A stretch of 64,000 bases of DNA, taken from NCBI RefSeq assembly GCF_000422365.1, contig NZ_AULQ01000005.1:124001-188000 (forward strand). Reading direction: 5' to 3'. Below, one piece after another: positions 17,821 to 26,649 of this stretch (positions are counted from its first letter, which is position 1; each line of letters opens with the position of its first letter). The position numbers and the translations under genes were made by a program. This DNA is from Mesoflavibacter zeaxanthinifaciens DSM 18436 (GTDB taxonomy: Bacteria > Bacteroidota > Bacteroidia > Flavobacteriales > Flavobacteriaceae). The notes below the pieces were generated by a model. It was not told the origin of the DNA. It was given only the letters and a program-made list of their open reading frames with translations, and did no database searches.

Positions 17821-20625
17821 ATGAAAAAAATATTTCTATTATTATTTACATTATTTAGTGTATACGCAAACGCTCAAGACACTGGTTCTATAGCTGGTAA
17901 ACTTACAGATAAAGAATTTGACAACGAACCACTTCCTTTTGCTAATATTCTAATTAAAGGCACTTCAAAAGGTACTACTACAGATGATGCTGGTCTTTAC
18001 ATGTTGGATAATCTAAAGCCAGGTGATTATGTAATTGAGTATAGCTTTGTGGGATACGAAACTCAAACAATAGAAGCAACTGTTGAAGCTGGTAAAGTCA
18101 CCGAAATAAATGTCCCAATGGGCGCTAATGCTGCTTCTTTAGAAGAAGTTGTTATTCAAACAACTACTAAAAGAGAAAGTGAAGTTGCAGTTTTATTAGA
18201 ACAGAAAAAAGCTGTTGAAATTAAACAAATAATAGGTGCAGACGAATTATCAAGAAAAGGAGTAAGTGATGCGGCTGGTGCAGTCGCTAAAATATCTGGT
18301 GTTTCTAAACAAGAAGGATCTAGTAATGTATATGTTCGAGGTTTAGGTGATCGTTACCTTAATACAACTATGAACGGTTTGTCTTTACCATCAAATAATG
18401 TTAATAAAAAGAACATTGACTTAAATTTATTCTCTTCAGATGTAATTCAAAATGTATCTATTAGTAAAGCATATGCAGCTCAATTTTACGGAGATTTCTC
18501 TGCTGGTAATGTAGATGTAACTTCTAAAGAACATAAAGGTGGAAGTTTTGTAGATGTATTTACTGGTTCTGGTTTTAACACAAATGCTATAGACAAAAAC
18601 TTTGTAAGAAGTGAAGGGACTGGTTATTTTGGATACTACGGAAGATATGATCACAACCCTTTTGCTGTTATATTATCTCACGGTGTTGATCCTGTAAGCG
18701 TAAACTCACCTATCAATGTGGCTTATGGAGCATCTGGAGGAAGCTCTCATTCATTTGAAAACGGTTCAAGATTAAGTTTCTTTGTTACAGGAGGATTTGA
18801 AAATAACTACGAATACAGAAACGGTAAAGCTGTAGATTTTTCTACTGTTGAGAAAAAAGCATTTGAAGCTGCAGAAGAATATGAATATTCTACAACTACT
18901 ACTGCTATGGCGAACTTAAACTACAAAATAAACAGTGATAATAACATAAGTTTTAATTCAGTATTTATTAATAGTTCTTCAGATGTTGTCGGTTATTTTG
19001 GTATTGATGGAACAGGTAGAAATAGAGATGCAATTTTAAATACAGACCAAGGGTTTTACCAACAAAATGTTCAGTTTGATCAAACTAAAATGTTTGTTAA
19101 TCAATTATTAGGAAATCACAAATCAGGAAAATTTGAGTTAGATTGGGGATTTGGTTACAACAAAGTATTTTCTGATCAACCAGACAGAAAGCGTTTTAGC
19201 GTAGAAAATTATCAATATGCTTTAGATAATGATCCTTCTACTAACCCAACATTCTACAGTAATGTTGTTTTTGATAATCAACGTTATTTTCAAAAAATTG
19301 AGGATGATGAGTACAACGGACGTTTAAATCTGTCTTATGAAGCTAATGAAAAATTAAAATTCAATATCGGTTATAATGGTCGTAACAAGAAAAGATTATT
19401 TAATAACATAAGATATGGTTACGATATAGTTGATGGTAGCTACGAAATTACAGATATAAACAACTTAAATTCTGTCTTTAACCTAGATAATTTAAATCTA
19501 AATGCAAGTAGTGGTGGTATTTACGAAATTAAAGTAATTAAACCTTACCCAACTTTATCTAACACAAATAGACCAGGACTTTTTGAAAATACGTACACAG
19601 GTAAACTAGACATCTATGCTGGATATTTAGATGCTGAAATAAAAGTTGGAGAAAAATGGTTATTTGTTCCTGGTATTAGAATAGAAAGCTTTGAACAAAA
19701 CATAGCCTATGATGTAATAAACTTAGGTAACAATGGTAACGATTCTAAAACATCTAAAGAAACTTTTATCCTACCTAGTTTAAACATTAAATACGCTATA
19801 AACGAAGACCAAAATCTACGTTTCTCTGCAAGTAAAACAGTATCTACACCAGAGTTTAAAGAAGTAGCTCCGTTTGTTTATGAAGATGTATCTGTACGAT
19901 ATGGAGGTAACCCTGATGCTTTAGGATACTCTGATATTTATAACGCCGATTTAAAATTTGAATCTTTCTTTGGAAGAGGTGAAATATTCTCAGTTGGTGT
20001 ATTTGCAAAACAAATTAACGATCCAATTAATTTAGTTGTTGTTGGTGATGCTACAGGAACACAACGTTACGTAAGAACTGGTGATAAAGCTGAAGTTTAC
20101 GGTGTTGAAGTAGAGTTGAGAAAGAACATTATTGAAGACGAAAACGAAGACGCAGTTTTAGCTTTTGGTGTAAACGCAACTTACATGGACACTAAACAAG
20201 ATTTATACGAAAATATAGACGGAACTTTTGACTTAGCTTTTAATAAAAGTGAAGATGAGTTACAAGGCGCTTCTCCTTTAATCTTAAATGCAGATATAAG
20301 CTACTCTCCTACTTTTAACAACTACAAACCGGTAGCTAACGTAGTATTCTCTTACTTTTCAGACAGAATAGATGCATTAGGATCTGGAGATCTTGGTAAT
20401 ATTATAGAAAAAAGTGTTCCTACTTTAGATTTTGTTTGGAAAAACACTATTAAGGACAATTTTGAAGTTAATCTTAGTGCAAAAAATTTACTAAACCCTT
20501 CAATACAATACGTTAGACAAGACCAAAATCAAGGTGACATTTTAGTTACATCTGCTAATGGTAAAGGTGTAACAGATTATAAAAGAGGTATCAACTTAGG
20601 ACTTCAACTTAAATACAAATTTTAA
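17821..20625 (+). CDS. TonB-dependent outer membrane receptor with N-terminal carboxypeptidase-regulatory-like domain
   Basis: 934 residues. The signal peptide ends at ANAQD, then a CarboxypepD_reg-like beta domain (about 24-110), a TonB plug (about 130-230, with VYVRGLGDRYLNT) and a 22-strand barrel ending in Phe (LQLKYKF). It is not a SusC: no SusD gene follows. Instead a beta-helix lipoprotein is encoded 43 nt downstream. Such receptors import ligands across the outer membrane using TonB energy. The PHO-box-like repeats in front and the phosphate transporter 2 kb downstream suggest a phosphorus-containing ligand, but nothing in the protein proves it. Confidence 0.92.
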   Translation: MKKIFLLLFTLFSVYANAQDTGSIAGKLTDKEFDNEPLPFANILIKGTSKGTTTDDAGLYMLDNLKPGDYVIEYSFVGYETQTIEATVEAGKVTEINVPMGANAASLEEVVIQTTTKRESEVAVLLEQKKAVEIKQIIGADELSRKGVSDAAGAVAKISGVSKQEGSSNVYVRGLGDRYLNTTMNGLSLPSNNVNKKNIDLNLFSSDVIQNVSISKAYAAQFYGDFSAGNVDVTSKEHKGGSFVDVFTGSGFNTNAIDKNFVRSEGTGYFGYYGRYDHNPFAVILSHGVDPVSVNSPINVAYGASGGSSHSFENGSRLSFFVTGGFENNYEYRNGKAVDFSTVEKKAFEAAEEYEYSTTTTAMANLNYKINSDNNISFNSVFINSSSDVVGYFGIDGTGRNRDAILNTDQGFYQQNVQFDQTKMFVNQLLGNHKSGKFELDWGFGYNKVFSDQPDRKRFSVENYQYALDNDPSTNPTFYSNVVFDNQRYFQKIEDDEYNGRLNLSYEANEKLKFNIGYNGRNKKRLFNNIRYGYDIVDGSYEITDINNLNSVFNLDNLNLNASSGGIYEIKVIKPYPTLSNTNRPGLFENTYTGKLDIYAGYLDAEIKVGEKWLFVPGIRIESFEQNIAYDVINLGNNGNDSKTSKETFILPSLNIKYAINEDQNLRFSASKTVSTPEFKEVAPFVYEDVSVRYGGNPDALGYSDIYNADLKFESFFGRGEIFSVGVFAKQINDPINLVVVGDATGTQRYVRTGDKAEVYGVEVELRKNIIEDENEDAVLAFGVNATYMDTKQDLYENIDGTFDLAFNKSEDELQGASPLILNADISYSPTFNNYKPVANVVFSYFSDRIDALGSGDLGNIIEKSVPTLDFVWKNTIKDNFEVNLSAKNLLNPSIQYVRQDQNQGDILVTSANGKGVTDYKRGINLGLQLKYKF

Positions 20626-20668
20626 ATATCAATAACACAATTAAGAATAAAAATTAAAAACTAAAAAA

Positions 20669-21841
20669 ATGAAAAAACAAATAATTCTTGGTTTAGCATT
20701 AGTATCTATGATATTTTCATGCTCTACAGACGACACTTCAGATATTGTAATTAATGACAATAGTGTTACAAATAACAACTCTGGCGGTGGTACAACAGAT
20801 CCTCAAACAATTTTCTTATCTGGTACTTACACAGAAGATTTAACTTTAGACGCAAATAACACTTACAAAATTAATGGTTCTTTAATCATGGCAAGTGGTA
20901 CTACATTAACTATTCCTGCTTGTATGACTATTGAAGCTTTAGCTTCTGGAGCAGACGTTTATGTAGCAATCTCTCAAGGTGCTAAAATTGTAGCTAATGG
21001 TACTCAAGATTGCCCTATAGTATTTACTTCTGATGCTGCTAACCCAGCTGCAGGAGATTGGGGAGGATTAATTTTATTAGGAAGAGCACCAATAAACTCT
21101 GTAACAGGAACAAACACAGCAACTTCAGAAATTGCTAGTCTACCATACGGAGGAAATATTTCTGATGATGATTCTGGATCTTTAAACTATGTACGTGTAG
21201 AGTATTCTGGTGGAGCTGCAGATGGACAATCTGAAAACAATGGTATTTCTTTTTACGGTGTAGGTAACGGTACAGATGTTAATTACATCCAAGCTTACGC
21301 AGGTAAAGATGATGGTATCGAGTTTTTTGGTGGTACAGTAAATGCTAATTATGTTTCTGTTATCAATGCAGAAGACGACTCTGTAGACTGGACAGAAGGT
21401 TACTCTGGTACGTTAACAAACGTATATATATCTAACAGAATTACTGACGATAAAGCTATTGAAGCTGATGGGTACAACACAGATTTTAGCAACGCTACAG
21501 GTACATTCTCTAAACCAACCGTTAACAACTTAACAATTGTTGGTCAAGGTACAGCTGCAGGACATGCAGAAGCTATAAGACTAAGAGCAGGAACACAAGG
21601 TATCTTTAACAACGTACATATTACAGGATACATCGAAGGTTTTGATCTTGATGATCAAGACACAGGTAATGGTGTTATTAGTGACGATTTACAAGTTACT
21701 AATGTAACATTTGTAGATGTTACTACTAAAGTAAAAAATGACACAACAGTATCTTTTACAGATGCAGACTTCTACGTAGGTGAAGGAAACGGAGCAACTA
21801 ATGATTATGCTACTTGGGGAGCAGGTTGGACTGCTGAATAA
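20669..21841 (+). CDS. Beta-helix surface lipoprotein paired with the TonB receptor
   Basis: 390 residues with the lipobox IFSCSTDD (Cys18). An Asn/Gly-rich linker is followed by a repetitive Gly/Asn/Asp-rich region (GDWGGLILLGRAPIN, GIEFFGGTVNANYVSVINAEDD, GTLTNVYISN) that looks like a right-handed parallel beta-helix. I know this protein type as a frequent partner of TonB receptors in Bacteroidota, often annotated as hypothetical. By analogy with SusD it may sit on the receptor as a ligand-capturing lid; this is inference. It ends in a strong terminator and is probably co-transcribed with the receptor. Confidence 0.8.
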   Translation: MKKQIILGLALVSMIFSCSTDDTSDIVINDNSVTNNNSGGGTTDPQTIFLSGTYTEDLTLDANNTYKINGSLIMASGTTLTIPACMTIEALASGADVYVAISQGAKIVANGTQDCPIVFTSDAANPAAGDWGGLILLGRAPINSVTGTNTATSEIASLPYGGNISDDDSGSLNYVRVEYSGGAADGQSENNGISFYGVGNGTDVNYIQAYAGKDDGIEFFGGTVNANYVSVINAEDDSVDWTEGYSGTLTNVYISNRITDDKAIEADGYNTDFSNATGTFSKPTVNNLTIVGQGTAAGHAEAIRLRAGTQGIFNNVHITGYIEGFDLDDQDTGNGVISDDLQVTNVTFVDVTTKVKNDTTVSFTDADFYVGEGNGATNDYATWGAGWTAE

Positions 21842-21860
21842 GCTAATTTTAAAAAATAAA

Positions 21861-21890
21861 AAAAAGCACCTTTTTGAGGTGCTTTTTTTA
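21861..21890. terminator. Bidirectional terminator
   Basis: Stem AAAAAGCACCT/AGGTGCTTTTT (21861-21871 and 21877-21887) with a 5-nt loop, A- and T-flanked, between the converging beta-helix lipoprotein and MORN-like genes. Confidence 0.92.
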
Positions 21891-21906
21891 TTTCTAAAAA
21901 TATAAA

Positions 21907-22263
21907 TTAATCTCTATCTGCTACAGCAGAAGTGTTTTTCCAAGTGTTTACAGAAGTAATACTGTTCGATGAATAATCTACTTCTTTTAAAGTATCGTCT
22001 GTCCAAAAAAACCACTTCCCTACTTTTTTACCATTGTCATAAGCACCTACTACAATTTTATCACCATTTGCATCATATTTTGTCCAAACTCCTTGTAACT
22101 TATTATTCTTATTAAAAAAACCTTGTTGTGCAATAGCACCATTATCATGATAGTATGTTGCTTGAATTAAATCTCCTTTTTTCTCCATTGTTGGCTTATT
22201 AACTTCTTGAGCTGAAACAAACCCTGTAATTAATACCGCAAAAGCCAAAATTAAATTTTTCAT
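21907..22263 (-). CDS. Small secreted MORN/YwqK-like repeat protein
   Basis: 118 residues with a signal peptide ending FVSAQE. The body holds short repeats of the type YYHDNGAIAQQGFF, KLQGVWTKYDANGDKIVVGAY and KKVGKWFFW, the YxxGxxxxxGxW pattern of MORN-variant (YwqK-like) repeats. Members in flavobacteria are often mis-annotated as nicotinic acid mononucleotide adenyltransferases; no nucleotide-transferase motif is present here. It is transcribed divergently from the Pit gene and shares an intergenic region that carries PHO-box-like repeats, so it may belong to the same regulon. The cellular role is unknown. Confidence 0.75.
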   Translation of the reverse strand: MKNLILAFAVLITGFVSAQEVNKPTMEKKGDLIQATYYHDNGAIAQQGFFNKNNKLQGVWTKYDANGDKIVVGAYDNGKKVGKWFFWTDDTLKEVDYSSNSITSVNTWKNTSAVADRD

Positions 22264-22302
22264 AGTATATATTTTTTAAGATTATTATTAATGTTTACAT
22301 AA

Positions 22303-22310
22303 CAAATATA
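22303..22310 (-). promoter_or_regulatory. -7 element of the MORN-like gene
   Basis: On the minus strand this reads TATATTTG, a perfect TAnnTTTG, 40 nt before the start codon. No TTG at the usual distance; PHO-box-like units lie just upstream instead (from 22319). Confidence 0.55.
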
Positions 22311-22318
22311 GTCTATTT

Positions 22319-22362
22319 TTTACAATTTAGATACCTTTACATAACATTAAGTTAACATTAAA
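22319..22362. promoter_or_regulatory. PHO-box-like repeats, copy 1 (between the MORN-like gene and pit)
   Basis: Four units in 11-bp register: TTTACAATTTA, GATACCTTTAC, ATAACATTAAG and TTAACATTAAA. The core at 22339-22360 is identical over 22 bp to copy 2 (22488-22509). It lies next to the promoter of the MORN-like gene and about 200 bp upstream of the Pit gene. Confidence 0.5.
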
Positions 22363-22489
22363 ACTATAAAATATTGATTATCAAGTGTTTGAAAATAAAA
22401 ATTTAACATTAAAAATCAATCAATTACATAAAATATTAGCAGTTTTAAGGGATATTTTACTTAAAAATTATAGAAAACTAAAAAAGAAC

Positions 22490-22534
22490 ATAACATTAAG
22501 TTAACATTACGTTGAAGATAAAAGATGAAATTTG
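22490..22534 (+). promoter_or_regulatory. PHO-box-like repeat, copy 2, and pit promoter
   Basis: ATAACAT (22490-22496), TAAG, TTAACAT (22501-22507): 7-bp direct repeats spaced by 4 bp. The second repeat occupies the -33 region, 19 nt ahead of GAAATTTG (22527-22534), a one-mismatch -7 element. This is the layout expected of an activator that replaces the -33 contact. Confidence 0.5.
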
Positions 22535-22557
22535 CCATAATAAATTAACCATAATTA

Positions 22558-24858
22558 ATGGAAAACATATACTTATTCATGATAATTGCTTTAGCTATTT
22601 TAGCTATTGCAGATCTTGTTGTTGGAGTTAGTAATGACGCTGTAAACTTCTTAAATTCAGCTATTGGCTCTAAAGCTATCTCTTTTAAAACAATAATGAT
22701 AGTTGCTAGTATTGGTGTTGCTTTAGGCGCCATATTTTCTAGTGGTTTAATGGAAGTTGCTAGAAAAGGAATTTTTAATCCTGGCGAATTTATGTTTGAT
22801 GAAATCATGATCATCTTTATGGCGGTAATGATTACAGACATATTACTACTAGACTTTTTCAACTCTGTTGGTATGCCTACCTCAACAACAGTTTCTATTG
22901 TATTTGAGTTATTAGGTGCTGCAGTTGCAGTTTCTTTAATTAAAATCTGGTCTGATGGCGGTACTTCTTCAGAATTAATAAACTATATCAATACATCTAC
23001 TGCAACAAAAATTATCCTTGGTATATTACTCTCGGTGGTTGTTGCATTTACAGTTGGAGCTATTGTTCAATGGTTTACCCGTTTACTTTTATCCTACAAC
23101 TTTCAAGAAAAAGCGAATTGGGTTGGCGCTTTATTTGGTGGTATTGCATTAACTGCAATTACATATTTTATTTTAATCAAAGGAATAAAAGGTACACCTT
23201 ATGCCGATTTAAAATTTGAATATACCAATGGTCTAACCATTAAAGAATACCTAGAAAGTAATGTTATAAACATTATAGGGATTAACCTTGTTGTATGGAG
23301 TGCTATTTCTTTTGCTTTAATAACCGCATTAAAACAAAACATATATAAAATCATAATTTTAGTAGGTACGTTTGCCTTAGCACTTGCTTTTGCAGGAAAC
23401 GATTTAGTAAACTTTGTTGGTGTATTTATTGCGGGTTGGCAATCGTATCAAGAGTATGTTGCCCAAGGTTTACCAGCTTCAGAATTATCAATGAAATTTT
23501 TATCTAAAGCTGTAGAGACGCCTACCCTACTTCTTTTTATAGCAGGTATGATAATGGTAGTTACCTTATGGTTTTCTAGTAAAGCAAAAGACGTAGTAAA
23601 AACATCTTTAGACTTATCTAGCCAAAGTAACACAAAGGAACGTTTTCAGCCTAACTTTTTATCCCGTGGATTTGTTAGATCTGCAATGTTAATGTCTCAA
23701 ATGTACTCTTATGTTGTACCTAACTCGTGGCAAGAAAAAATAAATAAGCAATTTGAAACTCCTGCTATTGATTTAACATTAAAAGAAGAAGATATACCTG
23801 CATTTGACTTAGCTAGAGCAGCTGTTAACCTTATGGTTGCTGCAGTACTAATATCTTTAGCTACATCTTTAGGGTTACCATTATCCACAACATACGTTAC
23901 ATTTATGGTAGCAATGGGTACATCTTTAGCAGATCGTGCTTGGGGCGCAGAAAGTGCTGTGTATCGTGTTGCTGGTGTAATTAATGTAATAGGCGGATGG
24001 TTTTTTACCGCTTTTATAGCTTTTGTCGCATCTGCATTAATTGCTTACTTACTACATCTTAATGTAAAGGTTATGACACCTATATTATTACTTATTGCAT
24101 TTACATTATTAGTAAGAAATTATATAGCTCATAACAAGAAAAACTCAAAAGCTAAAGAAGAAGACAGCTTATTTAAAGCAGAAAGTAGCTCTGTCCAAGG
24201 AGTAATTCATGAAAGTGCAGATAACATAGCTAATGTTGTAAAGAGAGGAAACAAAATTTACACCAATGCAGTTAATGGTTTAGCTAAACAAGATATAAAT
24301 GCGCTAAAGAAAAACAGAAGACAAATCACAAAACTATCTAATGAAGTTGATGATTTAAGAGATCATATTTTCTACTTCATAAAAAACCTAGACGAGTCTA
24401 GTGTTGAAGCAAGTAGTTTTTACATTAACATTTTAGGTTACTTACAAGACATGACGCAATCATTAGATTATATTTCTAAGATTAGTTATAAACATGTCCA
24501 TAACAACCACAAAAAATTAAAATTTAATCAACTTAAAGAACTAAAATTAGTAGACGAAGCTTTAGAAAAGCTATTAATGGATACTAAAGAAGCTTTTAAA
24601 TCTCGTTCTTTTGAGGATATAGCACGCATTTTAAACAACAGAGGTAAAGTGTACGACTTGGTAAAAGAAAAAATACAAATGCAGGTTGAACGTACTCGCA
24701 CTGAAGAATCTTCACCTAAAAACACCACACTTTATTTTAGTTTATTATTAGAAACTAAAGATTTACTTAGTGCTACAATGAACTTACTAGACGAATACAA
24801 TCAAGCTTTTGACAGTAAGGTACCACCAGCTAGAGTGGCTGAAAACGAAGAAGAATAA
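22558..24858 (+). CDS. Pit-type inorganic phosphate transporter fused to a PhoU/DUF47-like domain
   Basis: 766 residues. The N-terminal about 530 form a PiT permease with the duplicated signature: SNDAVNFLNSAIGSKAI near the N-terminus, GNDLVNFVGVFIAG, and GLPLSTTYVTFMVAMGTSLADRAWG in the second half. Residues about 560-750 are soluble, helical and charged, resembling a DUF47/PhoU-like bundle (KLSNEVDDLRDHIFYFIKNL). In many bacteria Pit and a DUF47 protein are adjacent genes; here they are one chain, as in other Bacteroidota. It imports phosphate (as metal phosphate) driven by the ion gradient. Two identical PHO-box-like elements lie upstream. Confidence 0.92.
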   Translation: MENIYLFMIIALAILAIADLVVGVSNDAVNFLNSAIGSKAISFKTIMIVASIGVALGAIFSSGLMEVARKGIFNPGEFMFDEIMIIFMAVMITDILLLDFFNSVGMPTSTTVSIVFELLGAAVAVSLIKIWSDGGTSSELINYINTSTATKIILGILLSVVVAFTVGAIVQWFTRLLLSYNFQEKANWVGALFGGIALTAITYFILIKGIKGTPYADLKFEYTNGLTIKEYLESNVINIIGINLVVWSAISFALITALKQNIYKIIILVGTFALALAFAGNDLVNFVGVFIAGWQSYQEYVAQGLPASELSMKFLSKAVETPTLLLFIAGMIMVVTLWFSSKAKDVVKTSLDLSSQSNTKERFQPNFLSRGFVRSAMLMSQMYSYVVPNSWQEKINKQFETPAIDLTLKEEDIPAFDLARAAVNLMVAAVLISLATSLGLPLSTTYVTFMVAMGTSLADRAWGAESAVYRVAGVINVIGGWFFTAFIAFVASALIAYLLHLNVKVMTPILLLIAFTLLVRNYIAHNKKNSKAKEEDSLFKAESSSVQGVIHESADNIANVVKRGNKIYTNAVNGLAKQDINALKKNRRQITKLSNEVDDLRDHIFYFIKNLDESSVEASSFYINILGYLQDMTQSLDYISKISYKHVHNNHKKLKFNQLKELKLVDEALEKLLMDTKEAFKSRSFEDIARILNNRGKVYDLVKEKIQMQVERTRTEESSPKNTTLYFSLLLETKDLLSATMNLLDEYNQAFDSKVPPARVAENEEE

Positions 24859-24883
24859 ATCACTTTAATTAAAAATATCAACT

Positions 24884-24912
24884 AAAAAGCCTCAATAATT
24901 GAGGCTTTTTTA
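24884..24912 (+). terminator. Terminator after the pit gene
   Basis: Stem AAAAAGCCTCAA/TTGAGGCTTTTT closed over a short AT loop, with a T-run to 24912. Confidence 0.9.
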
Positions 24913-24999
24913 ATGCTTAAATTTTGACTTTAACAAAATTTAAACATCTATACCATGTTAGAGAGCGTAAATAAAGTAACTCAAAAATTTAAACTATTT

Positions 25000-25875
25000 A
25001 TGAAAAAACTAACATTAGTAGCACTAAGCGCAATATTTTTAACTGCTTGCGTTTCAAAAAAGAAATATTTAGCCTTAGAACAAGAAAAAGGTGAAATTAA
25101 AAGTGAACTAACTAAAACCATAGTGGAAAAAGAAGAACTTGAAAAAAAGTTTGCCATTATAGAAGCTAGAGTTCAAAATTATAACTCTAAAATTAATAAC
25201 CTTACCGAAGAAGTTGGAGAGCTTACAGAAGAAAACAAAACAAAATTTGATGCAGTTGGTAACAAAGCTGTTATTTCAGAACAATCAAAAATTGGCATGC
25301 GTAAAACTTTAAGTAAGGTAGACCCAGAAGTGATGAAGTATGTAACGACTCTTGAAGATTCTATGAACTTAGCTTTATCTTTAAATCTTAAAAAATTTGT
25401 TGATGAAAGTGAAATTGATGAAAGCGATGATATTTCAATAAATATTGACGAAACTGTAGTAATGATTTCAATTTCAGATAAAATGCTATTTAATACAGCT
25501 AGCTATAGAATTAATAACAAAGCCAATAAAGTATTAAAAAAAGTAGCAGATGTAATTAAGTCAGAACCAAGCTTAAATGTTATGATTGAAGGTCATACAG
25601 ACTCCAGAACCATAAATACAGACAAAATACAAGATAATTGGGACTTAAGTGTACTACGTGCAACTTCTGTTGTTAGAGCATTACAAAAAGACTATGGTGT
25701 ACCGCCAGAGCAATTAATTGCAGCTGGAAGAAGCAGTTACCAACCACTAACAGATAACGACAGTAAAGAAAACCGCGCAAGAAACCGTAGAACACGCATT
25801 GTAATATTACCAAATATTGATAAGTTTTTTGCACTAATGGCATCTAGTGAAACGCTAGAAGCTAACGATATGTAA
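25000..25875 (+). CDS. OmpA-family peptidoglycan-associated lipoprotein
   Basis: 291 residues from the ATG at 25000, chosen because a lipoprotein signal starts there (MKKLTLVALSAIFLTACVSKK, lipobox LTAC); the frame also extends 45 nt further upstream. A coiled coil (about 25-85) is followed by an OmpA C-terminal domain (about 155-280) with MIEGHTDSR and the NRRTRIVI end, which binds diaminopimelate in peptidoglycan. It tethers the outer membrane to the cell wall. It is a single gene between two terminators. Confidence 0.9.
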   Translation: MKKLTLVALSAIFLTACVSKKKYLALEQEKGEIKSELTKTIVEKEELEKKFAIIEARVQNYNSKINNLTEEVGELTEENKTKFDAVGNKAVISEQSKIGMRKTLSKVDPEVMKYVTTLEDSMNLALSLNLKKFVDESEIDESDDISINIDETVVMISISDKMLFNTASYRINNKANKVLKKVADVIKSEPSLNVMIEGHTDSRTINTDKIQDNWDLSVLRATSVVRALQKDYGVPPEQLIAAGRSSYQPLTDNDSKENRARNRRTRIVILPNIDKFFALMASSETLEANDM

Positions 25876-25900
25876 ATTATAAAACTATTATTTGAAAACA

Positions 25901-25930
25901 AAAAAGAGTAGACATATGTCTACTCTTTTT
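25901..25930. terminator. Bidirectional terminator
   Basis: AAAAAGAGTAGACAT/ATGTCTACTCTTTTT is a 15-bp perfect inverted repeat (25901-25930) between the converging OmpA-like and DUF3109 genes. Confidence 0.92.
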
Positions 25931-25953
25931 TGTTTTATAGTGTTTACAACAAA

Positions 25954-26520
25954 TCACTTCATTTTATTAGCTACTTTTTCTAACTCGCTATACCAATCTT
26001 CTCCAAACTTTCTTATTAAAGCGTCTTTTACAAACTTATAAATTGGCACTTGTAGCTCTTTACCTAATGAGCAAGCATCATCACAAATATCCCAGCGTTC
26101 ATAGTTTACTGCAGAAAACTCTGTATAATCTTTAACTCGTATTGGATATAAATGACAAGATATTGGTTTTTTCCAATCTATTTTGCCTTTATTAAAAGCC
26201 TCTTCAATACCACAAAGCGCAGTTTTTTTGTCATCAAAAATAACATAGGCACAATCTGCATTGTCAATTAAGGGTGTTTCAATTTCGTCCCAGTCGTTTG
26301 TTGTAGATGTTCCTTGTGCTTCTATAGCTTCTATACCTTCTTTACGTAAAAAAGGTTTAACCTTCGGGTAGATTTCTTCAAGAATATCTGCTTCTTCTTT
26401 AGACAATGGTGCGCCTGCATCTCCATCTATACAACATGCACCTTTACAAGCCGATAGATTACAGACAAAGTCCTTTTCAATAATATCTTCAGAAACAATA
26501 GTTTTTCCTAACTGAAACAT
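25954..26520 (-). CDS. DUF3109 family cysteine-rich protein
   Basis: 188 residues. It carries many cysteines in a conserved layout: CNLSACKGACC near the N-terminus, then single cysteines in ADCAYV, ALCGIE and ISCHLYPIR, and WDICDDACSLG. This matches the DUF3109 family, related to YkgJ-type putative Zn/Fe-binding proteins. It probably binds a metal or iron-sulphur cluster in the cytosol. The reaction, if any, is unknown. It has a perfect -7 element (TATATTTG, minus strand, 26540-26547) and a bidirectional terminator. Confidence 0.85.
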   Translation of the reverse strand: MFQLGKTIVSEDIIEKDFVCNLSACKGACCIDGDAGAPLSKEEADILEEIYPKVKPFLRKEGIEAIEAQGTSTTNDWDEIETPLIDNADCAYVIFDDKKTALCGIEEAFNKGKIDWKKPISCHLYPIRVKDYTEFSAVNYERWDICDDACSLGKELQVPIYKFVKDALIRKFGEDWYSELEKVANKMK

Positions 26521-26539
26521 TTTGATTTAATATTTTTTG

Positions 26540-26547
26540 CAAATATA
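26540..26547 (-). promoter_or_regulatory. -7 element of the DUF3109 gene
   Basis: TATATTTG on the minus strand, 20 nt before the start codon; perfect match to TAnnTTTG. No clear -33 TTG at 17-23 nt. Confidence 0.55.
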
Positions 26548-26596
26548 GAGCTATTTGTTTCAAAAAAAAGACCTTAAAAAGAAATCAATATTTCGC

Positions 26597-26626
26597 TTGA
26601 ATTTCAACGAATTAAAACTAATTTTG
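26597..26626 (+). promoter_or_regulatory. marC-like gene promoter
   Basis: TTG (26597-26599), 19 nt, TAATTTTG (26619-26626): full match to the Bacteroidota promoter, 24 nt before the start codon. Confidence 0.72.
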
Positions 26627-26649
26627 CGCCAAATTTAAACCCTAATACT

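Noticed and set aside
21907-22263. Annotation as nicotinic acid mononucleotide adenyltransferase
   Set aside because: The protein has a signal peptide and MORN-like repeats and lacks nucleotidyltransferase motifs.
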